Shown: positions 10,340 to 23,146, counted from the stretch's first letter. The stretch: DNA of 64,000 nucleotides from Diphasiastrum complanatum (GCA_029204225.1 CM055101.1:46239906-46303905); one strand, 5' to 3'. Numbers and translations: made by a program. The notes: generated by a model not told the origin, from the sequence alone.

Positions 10340-12611
10340 ATGCTTTAAATGCAACTGCTTGGCTAAAGCATTTCATAGATGTGCACGAAAAAAAATTGCC
10401 TAATTCTTTATATTTTCACTTGCCGGATAATTTTGCAAAATTAGAAATATTTTTGATGTACAAAGAGTTTGCAAAAACAAAAAATGTTCCCTATTTGAGT
10501 TACTCATATTATCTTAGAATTTGGAAAAGAGATTTTGGATTGGTAAAGATTTCCAAAAAATCAGGAATGATGGTATGCTCCACTTGCGAGTTGTTAAAGT
10601 CTACAAAACAACTTGCAAAGACCAATGACGAAAAAGGTAAATATTAATCAAATTTGTCTTTCATTTTAATACTTTCTGTTTTGAAAAAAATTATGTTGCG
10701 GTCTTTTTGAACACCATTATGTTGCAGTCTTTTTGAACATCGTTATGGTATGATCTTTATTTTATTAAATAAGTGAATCATTGTATTTTCAGTGGATGCT
10801 GCAAAAGCTCTTCAATTGCACAGAGATCAACAAACAATTGAAAGACAAAAGTTGGCCAAGCATCGAAAGAAATGTTTGGAATGTCCACAAAAATATCTGG
10901 GACTTGTTATTGATGGCATGGATCAGAAGAAAACAATGTTGCCTCATTTTGTCAGAGTGCCCAAAAATTTGAACAAGGCAGATTTTATCCAAGTTCATCT
11001 CATTGGAGCACTTGTGTTTAATGGCACTTTGGAGTCCAAGGTCTTTTTTAATTATCCCAATGTTCAAAATGATCCAAATTTGACGATCACCATTGTACAT
11101 AAGATAATTTGCGAATTTGGTGAAAATCTTATAGAAATACTTTATATGCAGCTTGACAACACTGCTAGAAAAAATAAAAATCAAACTGTTTCGGCATACT
11201 TGTCTATGCTAGTGGAGAAATTTTTTTTCAAAAAAGTCAAAATAGGATTTTTGTTGGTAGGACATAGCCACGACCAAATTGATCAAATGTTTAGTTGCTT
11301 TTCTAAGAGGTTGAGACGCAAGAAAGCATTTTCATTACCAGTGCTTCAAAGCATTGTTGAGGAATCGTATGTGCCAAAGCCAAACGTGTCATTAATCAGA
11401 CACACATATGATTTTCGTGATTATGTTAAGGCGTCCAACGAAACAGAGCGAATATTAATGATATTAGCTTTCAGCACCAGTTTAAAATCAAATGTAACGA
11501 ATCAAGCATTATACTGTTATGGGGCAAACTATTTTCAAATTCAGTTTCGTGGCTACCTCTTGAAGGAGTTCGATTTTTGCTTAACATTCGATCGACTCAA
11601 ATCAAGCTTGTTGTGTTGTCTCCCTTGAAATCCTTGCTAGAAGAACAAAAGGCGCAAAGAGAACATCGTGAGAATGATCCATTTGTCTCATTAATTTTTT
11701 TGGAATCAAGTATTCAATCAGCTTATTATTTTTTTGATGAGTTTGATTAGCATTGGTGGATGGACTTTTTTGAAGAACAAAAAATCAGTTTGCTCAATCT
11801 CGAACATACATCAACAACTCATTAATTTCATTGGCTTCATAAATTAGGAACATCAACTACGATTGTCGAACCTTCAGATCTTCCTCAAGATAATGATTTC
11901 CTGCAGCTTGTGCAAGGTGAGGAACGCGAAATTTATGTGGGCTCAAGGAAGAATAGGCAAAGTGTAAAAGCTGCAAAAATGAAATGGCGCGGTGATTTGA
12001 ATGAAATCCAAATTGGAATCCATGTTGCACTTCTAGCTTCAGAAAACAATGAAGGACATCCATTTTGGATTGCCAAAGTACTTGGTTTTATTCAAAATAG
12101 CAATCAAACAAAAGTACTACACGTCCATTGGTTGCGCACCACTTCAACGAATGCTTTTTTGGGAAGGGACGAACTCGAAATGTTGCAAGTAGATCCAAAG
12201 GGCAAGAGAAAGAGATTGCCAAAAAATCAACCAAGAGTCGACGATTTGAATTTACAGGATGTAGATGTTTTGGCATTTAATTTTGGATTAACAATGACCA
12301 ATTATCTATGAAAGTCAACAATATCTATATTGAAAGAACGACTTGGATTACTTGAAAAACCATCATCCTCCACTCGTCATCAACAGAGAAAAGCTGATTT
12401 ACAAGGTTTTTTGTCAACATTAGACGCGAATTTTGAGGAAGACATGCCAGTTGACTCTGATGAAGAAGACGGGTCTTCCACTTCATCAACTGAAAACGAG
12501 AGTGTTGAGAATATGTCAAGTTCTGAATTGAAAGGCATCAGTGAAAATTCCTTAGAAGCATTACATATGGGTGATGCAATTTTCTACAAAACATGTAGTT
12601 TTGCATGTTAG
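10340..12611 (+). pseudogene. DUF7869-like putative DDE transposase, broken
   Basis: This resembles a large plant and protist family of transposase-like proteins (I recall it as DUF7869; the number needs checking). Exon 1 (10340-10636) follows a CTGTTTCTCCAG acceptor and has AWLKHFIDVHEKKLP and a CSTC pair. A 156-base intron joins in phase 1 to an exon starting at 10793. That exon carries candidate catalytic aspartates in GLVIDGMDQKK (10912) and MQLDNTARKN (11155), then the family signature VGHSHDQIDQMF near 11,270. The frame shifts near 11,455, continues through WLPLEGVRFLL, and meets a stop near 11,749. From 11,910 a small beta domain (PFWIAKVLGF, LHVHWL) and a serine/acid-rich tail follow, with one in-frame TGA at 12,309. 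So there is one frameshift and at least two stops. Nuclear DNA binding is expected from the family, not seen. Confidence 0.65.
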
Positions 12612-14084
12612 GCATGGAGAATGGCATAGTTATTGCTTTTCTCAATTGCATGAAGATTTCTTTTTCCTAACTTTATGGGTGATCTTCATTTTCCTACAAA
12701 GCATGCAAGTTTGCATGTTACCGGAATTCTCTTTCTTGTCCTCATAATTGTGTGGGGGATAATGTATTAACAATCAAGCTCTAAGAAGTCAACACCTCAG
12801 GTTGACACAGTCTTACTCAAGTAAATCAATTCTGACTCTTTCTGAGACTATCGGCTCTCCTTGAAGAAATGGTTTCTTTTCCATGCCAGCACCTAATGAA
12901 TGTTATTATAGAGTGACATTTCTACCTTTTAGGATCTACGTTGTTGTTGTTGTTACTTCAAGAAAACTATGTTGGTAGTCAATGTACTATTTGCTTTAGG
13001 AATGACTCACATTAATTATCATTGTAAGTAACTTGTTCACTACTCTTGTAAAAGCTTTTCTTGCTGCTGAGCCAAAAAGAGATGGCGAGGCCAAACAAGC
13101 AAAAAATCCCGATTAATGCAACCACTTGAGGTTCTAACCTCTACATATTTCATTGTCAAAAACTAGAAAAACGGAGCCATAATCAAAGACATAAGATTGT
13201 TATAGAAAACAAGGCAAGAAGATCTCCAGCAAGTCGGACCTACTGCCCCAGACCTTGACAAGATCATAGTAAAAAAGAAAAAACCACAATTTATACATTC
13301 CGTAAGGCCTTTCATATACAATTAAGCTTGCATGGATGGCTTTCTTACTTGTCCAATTGTGAAAGTTGTAGGTGGATTTGTTGTTGTTCTGGAAGCTTAT
13401 GTAGAATAAAAGCAACAACTCAAATCTAGTCATGGACTCCTTCCTGCATGCAAAAAGTGTGGATCAGATTTACTATCTTGTTTGGCCACATGCATTCTCG
13501 TCTTGAGAGATAATGGAGAGGAATTCAATGTCCTATTTCTCAAGATAAGAGAAGTCGGTGAACAATATAAGTGTATGCAAGAAGAAGACACCACCGTCTC
13601 CTTGTGAAGAATCTGAGTACGAATCCAACAAAGCCAGCAAGCAAGCTACCTCAGACGATAACAGTGTTGCAGAGTAGAGTATTGAGGCTGTGTATATGAA
13701 CGTAGAAGATAAGATTGGTCTTCAAAGCTAGATGACAGAAGAATAATCTCTATATCATCTATAGCAGTGATTCAAGTCATGATATTATATGGAAGAAGCG
13801 TTTACTGATTTCTGATCAAGGTGGGAGGGCATGACGTCATTCGCACAACAAAGGTCAATCCAAAATGAAGCTGGTCAAGGTTTATACATATGATAGCAGC
13901 CTTTGCGAAGGCATGAATGCGCCACATGTAACAGGATATTCAAGTTTCATCAAACTCTTGATGGACATAGAGAGACCACAAGAAAATGAAACTAGGATGC
14001 TTTGCAAGAACACATGCTAGCAACAAAGGAGATAGCCATGCCTATGCCCACACGCACTGTGATCAAACAAAACAAACTTACCTC
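12612..14084. other. Non-coding stretch
   Basis: I see no supported gene. The frame at 13,433-13,200 (minus) is short, low in complexity and has no motif. Two near-copies of a short text (tttctacaaaacatgtagttttgcatgtta-like, at about 12,580 and 12,690) lie just after the transposase remnant and may be part of its 3' flank. Confidence 0.4.
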
Positions 14085-14665
14085 TTGTGTTACCACCCTA
14101 GGTCGTCTCTCACCCCACTAGTGTCTTGCTACTACGAACACCAAGTCATCTTGCTACTGCAAGCACCACCAGATCGTCTCTCAACTCTCACGCTCTGTTG
14201 GCTTGAACTGGATTTCCAAATAGTTTATTTACTTTCTCTCATCATCATGCACAAATGAGACATTCATTCCTATGCAACTACTTCACATGCTTTCTACAAA
14301 ATTTGTCTCATGCAAACAATTGAGAACAATCGTGCTTTTCATGAGGCGTTGCATGCATTTGTTCCTATGCAACTCATTCACATATTTCTGATTCACATGC
14401 AAGCTACATGCTTTTTGGCAAAAGTTGTGCTTTTCATGACTTCATTGCACATCACTTCCATGCATGCATAGTAACTCAAAGGTTCATGGTGTCTCACAAA
14501 GGTGCAAACCTTACACATAAAGACCATCACAATCTTTTAGCCTTTAACTTTGACTATTTTTCAGGGACCATCACAATCTTTTAGCCTTTAACTTTGACTA
14601 TCTTTCAAAATCCATTGACCAACCTCACCACATAGTATTGCCTTTGCAAGGCAAGGCCAATAAAA
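14085..14665 (+). repeat. Dispersed repeat, copy 1
   Basis: The stretch aligns by eye, with gaps, to 61,250-61,880 in the same orientation. Shared pieces in order are the CGCTACTGCGAACACCAAGTC-like block, a TCATCATGCACAAATGAG block, CATGCAAACTACATGC-like blocks, the ACCATCACAA..TTTAGCCTT block and a final ACATAGTATTGCCTTTGCAA block. It has no reading frame with motifs. It is probably an unclassified non-autonomous element. Its ends are uncertain. Confidence 0.6.
14522..14607 (+). repeat. Tandem duplication, 44-base unit
   Basis: Two copies of a 44-base unit starting GACCATCACAATCTTTTAGC at 14522 and 14566 differ at one or two positions. The other copy of the dispersed repeat (near 61,790) has a single unit, so the duplication is private to this copy. 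Confidence 0.85.
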
Positions 14666-14744
14666 CTTTATTGTTGAATGGCATCTTGCAGCCAATTCGA
14701 AAACTCTAAAATGCATGTACTGGTACAAATGCAAAGTTTGTTTA

Positions 14745-14912
14745 TATAGCATGTGGGAAAAGGGACATAACATAAGCACTCTACAATGCTACAATGCCAC
14801 CAACGTATTCCACCAAACAAACACAAGTTATAGCATGTGGGAAAAGGGACATAACATAAGCACTCTACAATGCTACAATGCCACCAACGTATTCCACCAA
14901 ACAAACACAAGT
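14745..14912 (+). repeat. Perfect 84-base tandem duplication
   Basis: Two directly adjacent, apparently identical 84-base units begin TATAGCATGTGGGAAAAGGG at 14745 and 14829. Lack of differences suggests a recent event. Because 84 is divisible by three it is open in several frames and creates spurious repeated reading frames on both strands. Confidence 0.95.
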
Positions 14913-15616
14913 TAGATAAAGTTAAAGTCTTGTGCTAAATATTCCTCATTGTATAAATATTCACAAAATATTGACTTTGAATTGTGTCATAGTATATGTC
15001 CAACTTTCAATATATGCACCATAAATAATAGCAATACATATGTATATAGTATATACAAATAGCTATTTGTTGTTATAGAGACTATAAAAATATATATGGT
15101 TTATTTGAAAAGAAGATATTATTTTAGATGTCATTCATATATCTTTCTATGATATTTAGTTACTCAACAAAAAAAAAAATTCCGTAATGCAATAGAGATA
15201 TAGGAGGTATCATCATCAATCCCTCATATAAGTGAAAAACATGCCTAGATTACTTCTTGTATGCTCTGGTGCAACTTTTTGGATTTCTTCACATCCAATA
15301 ATCATTGGTAAGCATGCAATAGATAACAAATTCAAAAAGGCATAAATTCCATGAAATTCTTAACTTAGGGTGCCTTTTAAATTCTAACGTGAAATCATTC
15401 AAACACATGCATAAAAAAAACCAAGCCACTCAAATATCTTATCAAAATGTATCTCATTCTCATAAATCATATGGCATTAAAACTATGTAGCATGATTTGT
15501 GTTGGATTTATCCCTTCTCTCAATAGATCCCATAGTTAATCTAGATTCATTCAGGTTGCACTCCAGCACTGAGCAATAGGTCAAAAATCAGCCATAAGAA
15601 AGGGCATGAGAGAGAG

Positions 15617-15654
<38 letters not shown>

Positions 15655-16560
15655 CATTTCTCATAGCAAATAGGGTAGGAGGTGCACTGGACCTGCTCTC
15701 TTCGATAACTTTCTGAGGTCCTCAAGAGCTGTGAATCACCCACCATTAGATCTCATTCTTAATATAAGGAAAAATCAAAGCCATTCATAAGCAGCTTGTA
15801 GAGCAAGCTATGGTGGATAACCAAAAGGCCCTTCTAGTTAAAAAAAAAAAAGGTTTTTACAACTGAATAACCCAACACTTTTTGTAAAAAACAGTGCATA
15901 GATAAAGTATCATGTCATATGCATAGAACAAAGTCCATGAGAGAGAGAGAGAGAGAGTGGTGTGTGTGTGTGTTGTGTCCACGTGCATAGGTGTGTGGCA
16001 CACATGCACCATTGTTATTGCTTCTACTTGCTCTCAAAATGTCTTCATCAATCTCTCACATAGAATGTGCTCTCAGTTACATTGTTTTCTTGATGGAATG
16101 GTTAGGAAAATAATAGATAGGTGTTGGGCATGCATACATGATCCTATTTGTAATGTTTTGAAAGCATTCTTATTCTTGTTTATGATTGCTTTCAAAATGT
16201 ACTCAATCCTTTGTGGTAAAATGTACTCTCATTGCCCTTGTTTTCTTGGTGGAATGCTTAGGAAAGGACAAGGTTGGATGTGGGCTTCATTCAGATCTAC
16301 ATTGCCTCATCCATTATCCACCTTTTTCTTGTCTTAACTTTCAAAAGGACCAATAAGGCATTGATTCAGTTTAATTATAAGCCATTGAAAGGAGCATCAT
16401 AATCATTGAGTAGGTAGATTTCTTCTCTTGTTGCAAGCCCAAAATAGAAGGAAAAGAATAAGAATTGAAAGCGAGAAAACAAATAAAAGCGAGAAAAGAA
16501 ACTTAGTCTGTCCAGGAACAATCCTGTTGTTGATGAACATACATAACTAAAACTAGATGC
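14913..16560. other. Non-coding stretch with GA and CA microsatellites
   Basis: No gene is seen. Short GA/CA tracts lie at 15,609-15,654 and 15,937-15,974. Between about 16,064 and 16,290 a diverged direct repeat of about 70 bases occurs twice, each with a TTGTTTTCTTG(A/G)TGGAATG core (near 16,083 and 16,238). The 15,957 reading frame comes from these repeats and is not supported. Confidence 0.5.
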
Positions 16561-16902
16561 TTATCCTGGTAGGAATCTTAAGGAAAATAGCAAAGGTACG
16601 GCATGATTGGTGAATTCAAATAAATGATTACTTTCAAGATATGTAAGTAAAACTTTTCTATGGAAACATAACCATGTTGCAATATCCAAAACTAACAGAT
16701 AACCAGGCATCATCTCAAGTGAAGTACATAACAGGCAGACGTGCTGTATTTTTGCATAAGTAGAGCCTAGTACATGCCTTTTATAAATGATACTTAAGCA
16801 CGGGTTGAACGTACACTGTAAAATCACCCAGTGACAATGTGAACTTCTTCAGACAGCAAAAAGCTGCTATAAGAGCTCCATGGAGAATTTAGAAAAGAAA
16901 CT

Positions 16903-19900
16903 CTATCGCCGGTATCTCGTTGGCCCCCTTGGCCCATGGACATCCCTCTGAAATCTCCTTATCGGAGACCTGCTTCTTTCTCGAAGGTCTGCTCCCCAAC
17001 GAGAGCGTGGGGGTGACAAAGGGCGTCTCTCACCTCTTGGATCGTGGTCCAAGCTTTTATCTTTATGGTGATTTCCCCTTTCCCTTTCCCTAATACCGCT
17101 GCCATAAAAATCACTACTAAATGAAAACTTGTCAAACCTCTCTCGATGTATGGAAGGAGCTTTTTCAAACCTCTGTCTGTCTCTAAAACCATCCTGACCA
17201 TCATGGTACATACCTCTATCTCTATCTCGAAACTCTCTTTCTGGTGGTAAAGTCAAAAATCTATCAGGAACACGACTAGAAAGGCCATGATCAAACTCTT
17301 GTCCCCATGCATTAGGAGGAACATCAAGAAGACCATGATTGTCACCGATCCTTCGGTCAAAATGTGGGTCTCCTACAAAATCAGGTTGTACAGGCCCTTG
17401 AAAATTCCCCAAAGGACCACCAAGTCCGAGGCCAAAAGGAGCCATATCTCTTGGTTTCCGACAATTGTTGCAATGGGTTCTCCTGGAAAAGTTCAGATTT
17501 CCACATCTACAAAAAGTAAGAGAATAACAAACGTCAGAGTTGTTCATTTTGAAAAGACTACAGGCAAAATAATAAATAAGCTCCGCTGCATTTGCACAAA
17601 TATCAAAAACAAAGTAAAAATCGAAATACTTCAAGAATACCTGCAAAGTTCTGAGTAAAAGAATATTTCAGTTCCATGATTTGAGGTTCAAACTGAAATG
17701 CGTATGAAGCTTGACCAGGAGAGACTACATGTATCTAGAAAACATACTGTCAACACAATGAAACAGTTTCAAATCATAGCCCTAATTTAAGACTTACGTT
17801 GGCTCTGAACATATCCAGTCACCTTCCCTGGGTGAAACATTTGGATTATTGCGTCCATGACTGTCCTCTCCAGGTACAAAACCATCTCGACTTCCATAAC
17901 CACGTCCACCAAAGCTTCGTCCAGAATGTGGCATGTCACGTTCAAACCCAGATGAAGACTGCAAACGAGTTGGAAAACGATCTGAATATCTACCTCGACC
18001 TCTACCTCCTCTGTTGACCGCTCTACGTCCACCCTGATGTCGAAGAGTGTCTTCCTCAAATTTGGACATGAATAAATATGGTCTCCTACGACGAGGACTT
18101 AAGCTTAAATGTCCAAACTGAGACTCATTCCTACCTCCACTTTGGCCATAATCTGTTGAATCAGAAAGATAATTCAGTTAGGCAGAACAACATGATACAA
18201 AGAAAAAATTCTCATCCTCATATTACCATGAATGGTGAATTTCAATTCAAAGTTTCAATCAATTCATCAAGCAGAATTATCTAAGTGTTAAGGCATAAAA
18301 GTGCCACTTGCACCTCTTCTCAAACAGAAATCATGATGTTGGTTCATGTCCTGTGAGTATCCGGACCTTCAGAAACAAGAGGTTGGCCACAAACACTATA
18401 TACTGATTTAAAATGGTCATTAAACTGCCCACACACGAAGCAATGCCAAAAAGCACAGTCAAAAGTTCACATTCCCAAAGGTAGAATAGATTTATCATGC
18501 GGCATCTACCAGTACCAATATGTAATTGAACATAAGAACAGCAAATAGCAATTCTTGTGAAATCGCTACTTGAAAGCCCTATCACCAGGTTTTGATTGCA
18601 ATGCAAAACAAACTCCTGTGCTTTCCTCTTCCAGAGCAGAACTGATGTACTCCAGTGTAAGAAAGAATGCCAATTATTCCATTATCCAAGGAAGAATGAC
18701 ATCTTTAAAGAATTCCAATTATTCCATTATCTAAGGAAGAATGGCATCTTTAAAGAATTCCAATTATTCCATTATCTAAGGAAGAATGACGTCTTTAATT
18801 CAGAATTTCCAAAAGCTCCAACGAAGCTGTTGTCAATACTGCACCCAACACTAATGTAAAAGAAGTGCTAGTAATTTAAGCTAATGAATATTCAGGAAAT
18901 TTATCCAGAAATACAACCAAGGGCTCTGATTTTCTGAGGATATTAAATCTGACTTTCCAGTTGTGAGCTACACTGAAGATCTGCAACCTAATGTGACTGT
19001 TGATGCTAACGGTGGTCCTATATGCCAACTACTTTCACAGTTCTTTTTTGTATTTCCATGACCAAAGCCATTCCAAACCACAGATTTACAGCTCCTGAGC
19101 ATCAGAGTGTGATTACCCTCCTATATTAACATGGATGTGACAAAGATCAGGAGCCATGGTTTCAATTTTCAATGAAGTCCAACCATTCTCCCTCCTTTCC
19201 TTGATAGCTTCAAATCAAACACAGAACCTAGAGTTTCTGATTTTTCTGCATAGTTCTTTTTTACATAAATCCCACAATTCTGCCTCCTCTCCTCGATAGC
19301 TTCAAGTCAAACTCAAAACATAGAGTTTCAAATTTTTCTGTTCTCTGGTACTCAGGTGTGTGATCACGAGATTCAATTTTCTCTTCACATTCCTTGAATT
19401 CAAACTAGACAAATGAGATCTAAAGACAGTAGACCTATTAGAAAAGATAGGGTGACGTAGTCTAGTCCCCCCCGTATTACACATACTCAGAATAACAAAG
19501 AAAATCTGTACACCATCATGCCAAGTACCGTCAGTAAAGCAATAGAAGCAAACTTTCCAAAACTGACTCATAAAGTACCAACTTTAAAATGAAATTCCAC
19601 CAAGCCGATCATTTGATACATTGGTAAAGTCTTATGTAGTTTCCAAAATATGCTGATTGGCTAAGGTAACTTAAGCCCTCCAAGGGTCCACGATAGAAAG
19701 CGTTGTCCTCGTGTTCAAATTCTTTAGCTATAAGATATAACATCAAATCCTGGAGCAGCTGCAAGGACTGTGTTAAGCTGCTGTTAAAACCCAACATGGT
19801 GAGCATTGACAAGGTATTCCTGTCCAATTACTACTCTTATGTACTCCAGAGGGCCAGCATGTATCCGCATCAGTTAAAGTTGCCATTCATTGTCGCATTT

Positions 19901-22775
19901 TTCCCCTTAAAGAACATTGGCAGGCCAAAGCATAACAATAGGAGGAAATGCAACAATATTGGTGTATGTAAAAAATTTCCATTTAGCTTCTAGAAAGAAG
20001 TTTATATCAGCAATTTTTCAAGCTGATAATTACTACTTACCCATACCAGACGTGTATGGTTTTCTCAGCAACAAAATTGCTGACAACTAAAACCAGCGCA
20101 TCATACTGCAAAAGAAACAAATCTTCATGATGTCTGCCTCTCTTACAGGTAATGTGGATGCTACAACTTGAGCTGCTTAAAAGATTCAGTAGCTCATAGA
20201 GCTCGTTGCAGTGCAATCTGCAGAACTGAAAGCTTCCATATGATCTAATGCTGGAACTGGAGCTCACATACCCAACAGCAAGTTCAGGAACAAGAACTGA
20301 AACTACTGGCTCAATTTGGTTCACTGTCTTCTATATACAAAAACAAGCCCTTTTGTGATGATTTGCAAATCAAGGTTACAAACGCCATGCAGTTCTCATG
20401 AGTTCTTGTGACAAAATAGCAGAACAAGAACTGAAGAATTTCGAGCCTCTGAACATAATTGTACTGTTATAGCATAATGAGGTAAGCACACACTTGTCAT
20501 CCAAAGAAAGATGGACATATCATGCTATTCTGACAATGAGCTCAACATAGCATGACAGCAAGCCCGAGAATGATCTGGATTCTGATGTCATCCATGGCAC
20601 CACAAAGAGCACTATTGGACATTTCTTTACAAATTTCATTATGGTTCAGGGGAAAGGCTCCACACATGAGGGGTAACATCCATATACCTGATAACAACCC
20701 ATACAACATTGCACATTGAAATTTTGTAGCAATCTAGAAACTGAAATGACCATGTACCATTTGATGAATCAAACTTGTTCTTAATCTTGATCCTGTATGG
20801 CTGCAATATGAAGCCAACCTTGGAACTTTGGCATGTTCACATGTTGAAAGTCCAGCCTTTTCATGAAGTTTCTTATACTATACTCATATCTTTATTAAAG
20901 GTGATAAAATAGTTAAGCAACAAGAAGTATAACAAGGTCAAAGTTTCTGAAGCAAGATGTTACAGTGAAAGATGTCATCTGGACCTTCATGGGGTATACA
21001 CCTAGTAGTGGTTGGCTGATATAGGCTGGCATTTTGACTTCCATTCACAATCACGGCCATCCTTCAATTTGGTCCTTTACATCATCATACTTGGCATAAA
21101 GCTGTCACGATGGGATAATGAGACTGGTGAGGGATGTCTAATACAACACATCTTCACCGAGCACCTTATCTTTAGCTAATCTAAGATCACAGCCACCCTG
21201 ACTCGTACATGGAAAAAAAGTCATGATTATAAACTGTATCAATTTCATCTCAAAGTAAGAAGAAATTTAAACAAGGATCTTTCTCCGTAACATTTAAAAG
21301 ACCAAGGTTTTATTCTAACCAATGAACACGAGAGAAAGCAAACAATCCTGCAATCCTTGCCTTGATATGTTGTGCTCTTGAGCACCACTGCATGAAACAA
21401 AATGACGAGCCACTGCCTGGATTCCTTTAAGAACCCAGTCTCTGAAACTTTCCCACTTTTCCTACCTAAGTCAACACTACTGGTGAAACATTAACCCCAT
21501 GCCTGCGTTTCTTATGGAAAGAATGCAATAGTCACATTATACAGCTGTTACTTTCCATCAGCATATCTTTTCTCGTTGGTATTGTTGGGCTTCTATAAAA
21601 AAATGTCAAACCACACAAAAAAGCTCTGAGTTTCAATTAGAAGCATACTTTTCAGATCTTTTACCAATAAAACATCAACCAAAGTGCACAACGAATATAT
21701 TCCTCTGAGATTTTTTCACAATTGCACGCCAATATATTGCCCACTGGCAACATCGTCATTTGCAATAGAGGAGTCAATCTACTCCTAGCTTGCAAGCTAT
21801 GGTTCTAATTTGGAGCTAATATCTTGATCAAACATACTGATTTGTAGCTACTATCTCATTGATTTAATCTTGAAATAAATTACCAAGTTCCAACTGCACA
21901 CCGTAACCTTTCAACGACTAGCCCAGAACAAATTCACTAAGAATCTCTAAAACCATTGCACTCTAAAGACCCTGAGCACAATCAAGCGAAGGCCAACGTA
22001 TCTTTAGCCTGCCCAGCAAAAAAATTTCTGAAAATCAAGATAACAGGAAAATCAAAATGAAAACCACTTTCAAGGCTACTCTAGGACTTGAAAGGCTTCA
22101 CTCACTACAGATAAAAGGCTAATAACTACAAAACATGCAAAGAAGTCCGCAAAAGGGAAAACTCAGAAGGAACGGCATTTCTGGGATCTAAAATATGGCG
22201 GCTCTTGGATAAATCAGCGGCTGCGACAGTAAAAAGTAGATAATAGATTACACGAATGTACACATTTTGATAATACGCTTTGCACGAATCTCAAGGCACT
22301 AACTACTAGCAACATACAAACGCAAAGTCTTATCTAAAAGTAATCGTAAGCGCTAGCGCCATAACTAGCACACAACTACTTACAGACAGAAATAATATGC
22401 CTCGTTGCAGCCTGAAATGATCTACAGAAAATACACCGACACATTAAATTGAGAAAGACACGAACAATTCCAACCTGCAGTTGCATATCTTTCTTGACGC
22501 TCAGAAAACGCTCCCACGCTGCCATAATCAGGGCCTTCTTCGTCAGATGCTGGACCTGCTCGCACAATGAGGCTGTTTAGATGCACACGCACCTCCCTCT
22601 CGCCTTCACCGCGGCTCTGAACCGGTGCCATTAGGGTCTCATGAGCACGATCTTCATCCCTTTCCTGCTCCATACCACCGTATCCATCATCCCCACCACG
22701 GCCGCTCCCTCTCCGAACATCGCCATTGAAATGCGAACGATCGTCGTGGTAGAATTGGCGATGGCGCTCGCCCAT
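16903..22775 (-). CDS. RanBP2-type zinc-finger, RS/RG-rich protein (three exons)
   Basis: Exons are 22775-22475, 18152-17798 and 17506-16903 (TAG stop). The splice sites are GCAG|GTTGG to CAACAG|AT (phase 1) and CCAAC|GTAAGT to TTTTTGTAG|A (phase 2). The 1,260 coding bases give about 419 residues. Exon 1 is charged and glycine/arginine-rich. Exon 2 has a PRRRRPY cluster and a GGRGRGRYSDR segment and ends with GDWICSEP. Exon 3 starts with CGNLNFSRRTHCNNC, so joining the exons makes one W-x-C-x4-C-x10-C-x2-C RanBP2-type finger, a fold that binds single-stranded RNA in relatives such as ZRANB2 and FUS/TAF15. The C-terminus is rich in RDR, SPPRSRW and RSRSP. A nuclear RNA-binding or splicing role is inferred. 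I take the ATG at 22775; intron 1 (4,322 bases) could hide a further exon. Confidence 0.85.
18670..18800 (+). repeat. Three 45-base tandem units in intron 1
   Basis: Units starting at about 18670, 18715 and 18760 read CCAATTATTCCATTATCTAA then GGAAGAATG(A/G)C(A/G)TCTTTAA. They differ at a few positions. They lie in the long first intron of the zinc-finger gene, read in the opposite sense, and are not coding there. Confidence 0.9.
19178..19340 (+). repeat. Diverged direct repeat in intron 1
   Basis: Two related stretches (about 19,178-19,250 and 19,268-19,340) share the order CCTCCT(T/C)TCCT(T/C)GATAGCTTCAA, then TCAAAC..A..A..TAGAGTTTC and TTTTTCTG. The spacing is about 90 bases. They are intronic and have no other recognisable content. 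Confidence 0.7.
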
Positions 22776-22800
22776 TGCAACGCGATCAAACCCTCTCCAC

Positions 22801-22827
22801 AAACCCTAGACGCTCTGGAAACCCTAG
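22801..22827 (-). promoter_or_regulatory. Two telo-box motifs in the 5' leader of the zinc-finger gene
   Basis: AAACCCTAG occurs at 22801-22809 and 22819-22827 on the plus strand, 26 and 44 bases upstream of the ATG. Telo boxes (AAACCCTA) are common in leaders and promoters of plant ribosomal-protein and other growth-linked housekeeping genes. The location fits a 5' UTR or core promoter. No TATA box stands out just upstream. Confidence 0.6.
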
Positions 22828-22829
22828 TG

Positions 22830-23146
22830 ACTAAGGAAAGGGAAGAAGACCCAAACGGACTTACCCTTTGGATTTAGGGATTGTGACTTTAACTAAAGAC
22901 GGCCAAAGTTCCCGGTCCCCCTTGCCTTAAAGGCACTGCCCGGGTATTTGGCCCTAGCGCGCTGCCAACGCTCACCAACAACTGTCCACAAAAATTTTGG
23001 TGTGCCTCAAAGTTTTTGATTTTTTTTTGTTTCGAGCATGCGTTAGTGTGGGTTTTTAGGCTCTTTCAGACTTGTGAGCACAAGCAGGTGCGAGCACCAA
23101 ATTTTTGGTGGGCCTCCAAATCCGCACATGCTTATTTTTTCGATAC

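Noticed and set aside
10789-11184. 131-residue minus-strand frame
   Set aside because: It is the antisense shadow of the transposase exon.
17287-17658. 123-residue plus-strand frame
   Set aside because: Antisense to exon 3 and intron 2 of the zinc-finger gene.
22721-22802. Upstream start of the zinc-finger protein at 22802 (MWRGFDRVA)
   Set aside because: That codon is TTG on the minus strand; the first ATG in frame is at 22775.
22641-22877. 78-residue plus-strand frame
   Set aside because: Antisense to exon 1 of the zinc-finger gene and its leader.
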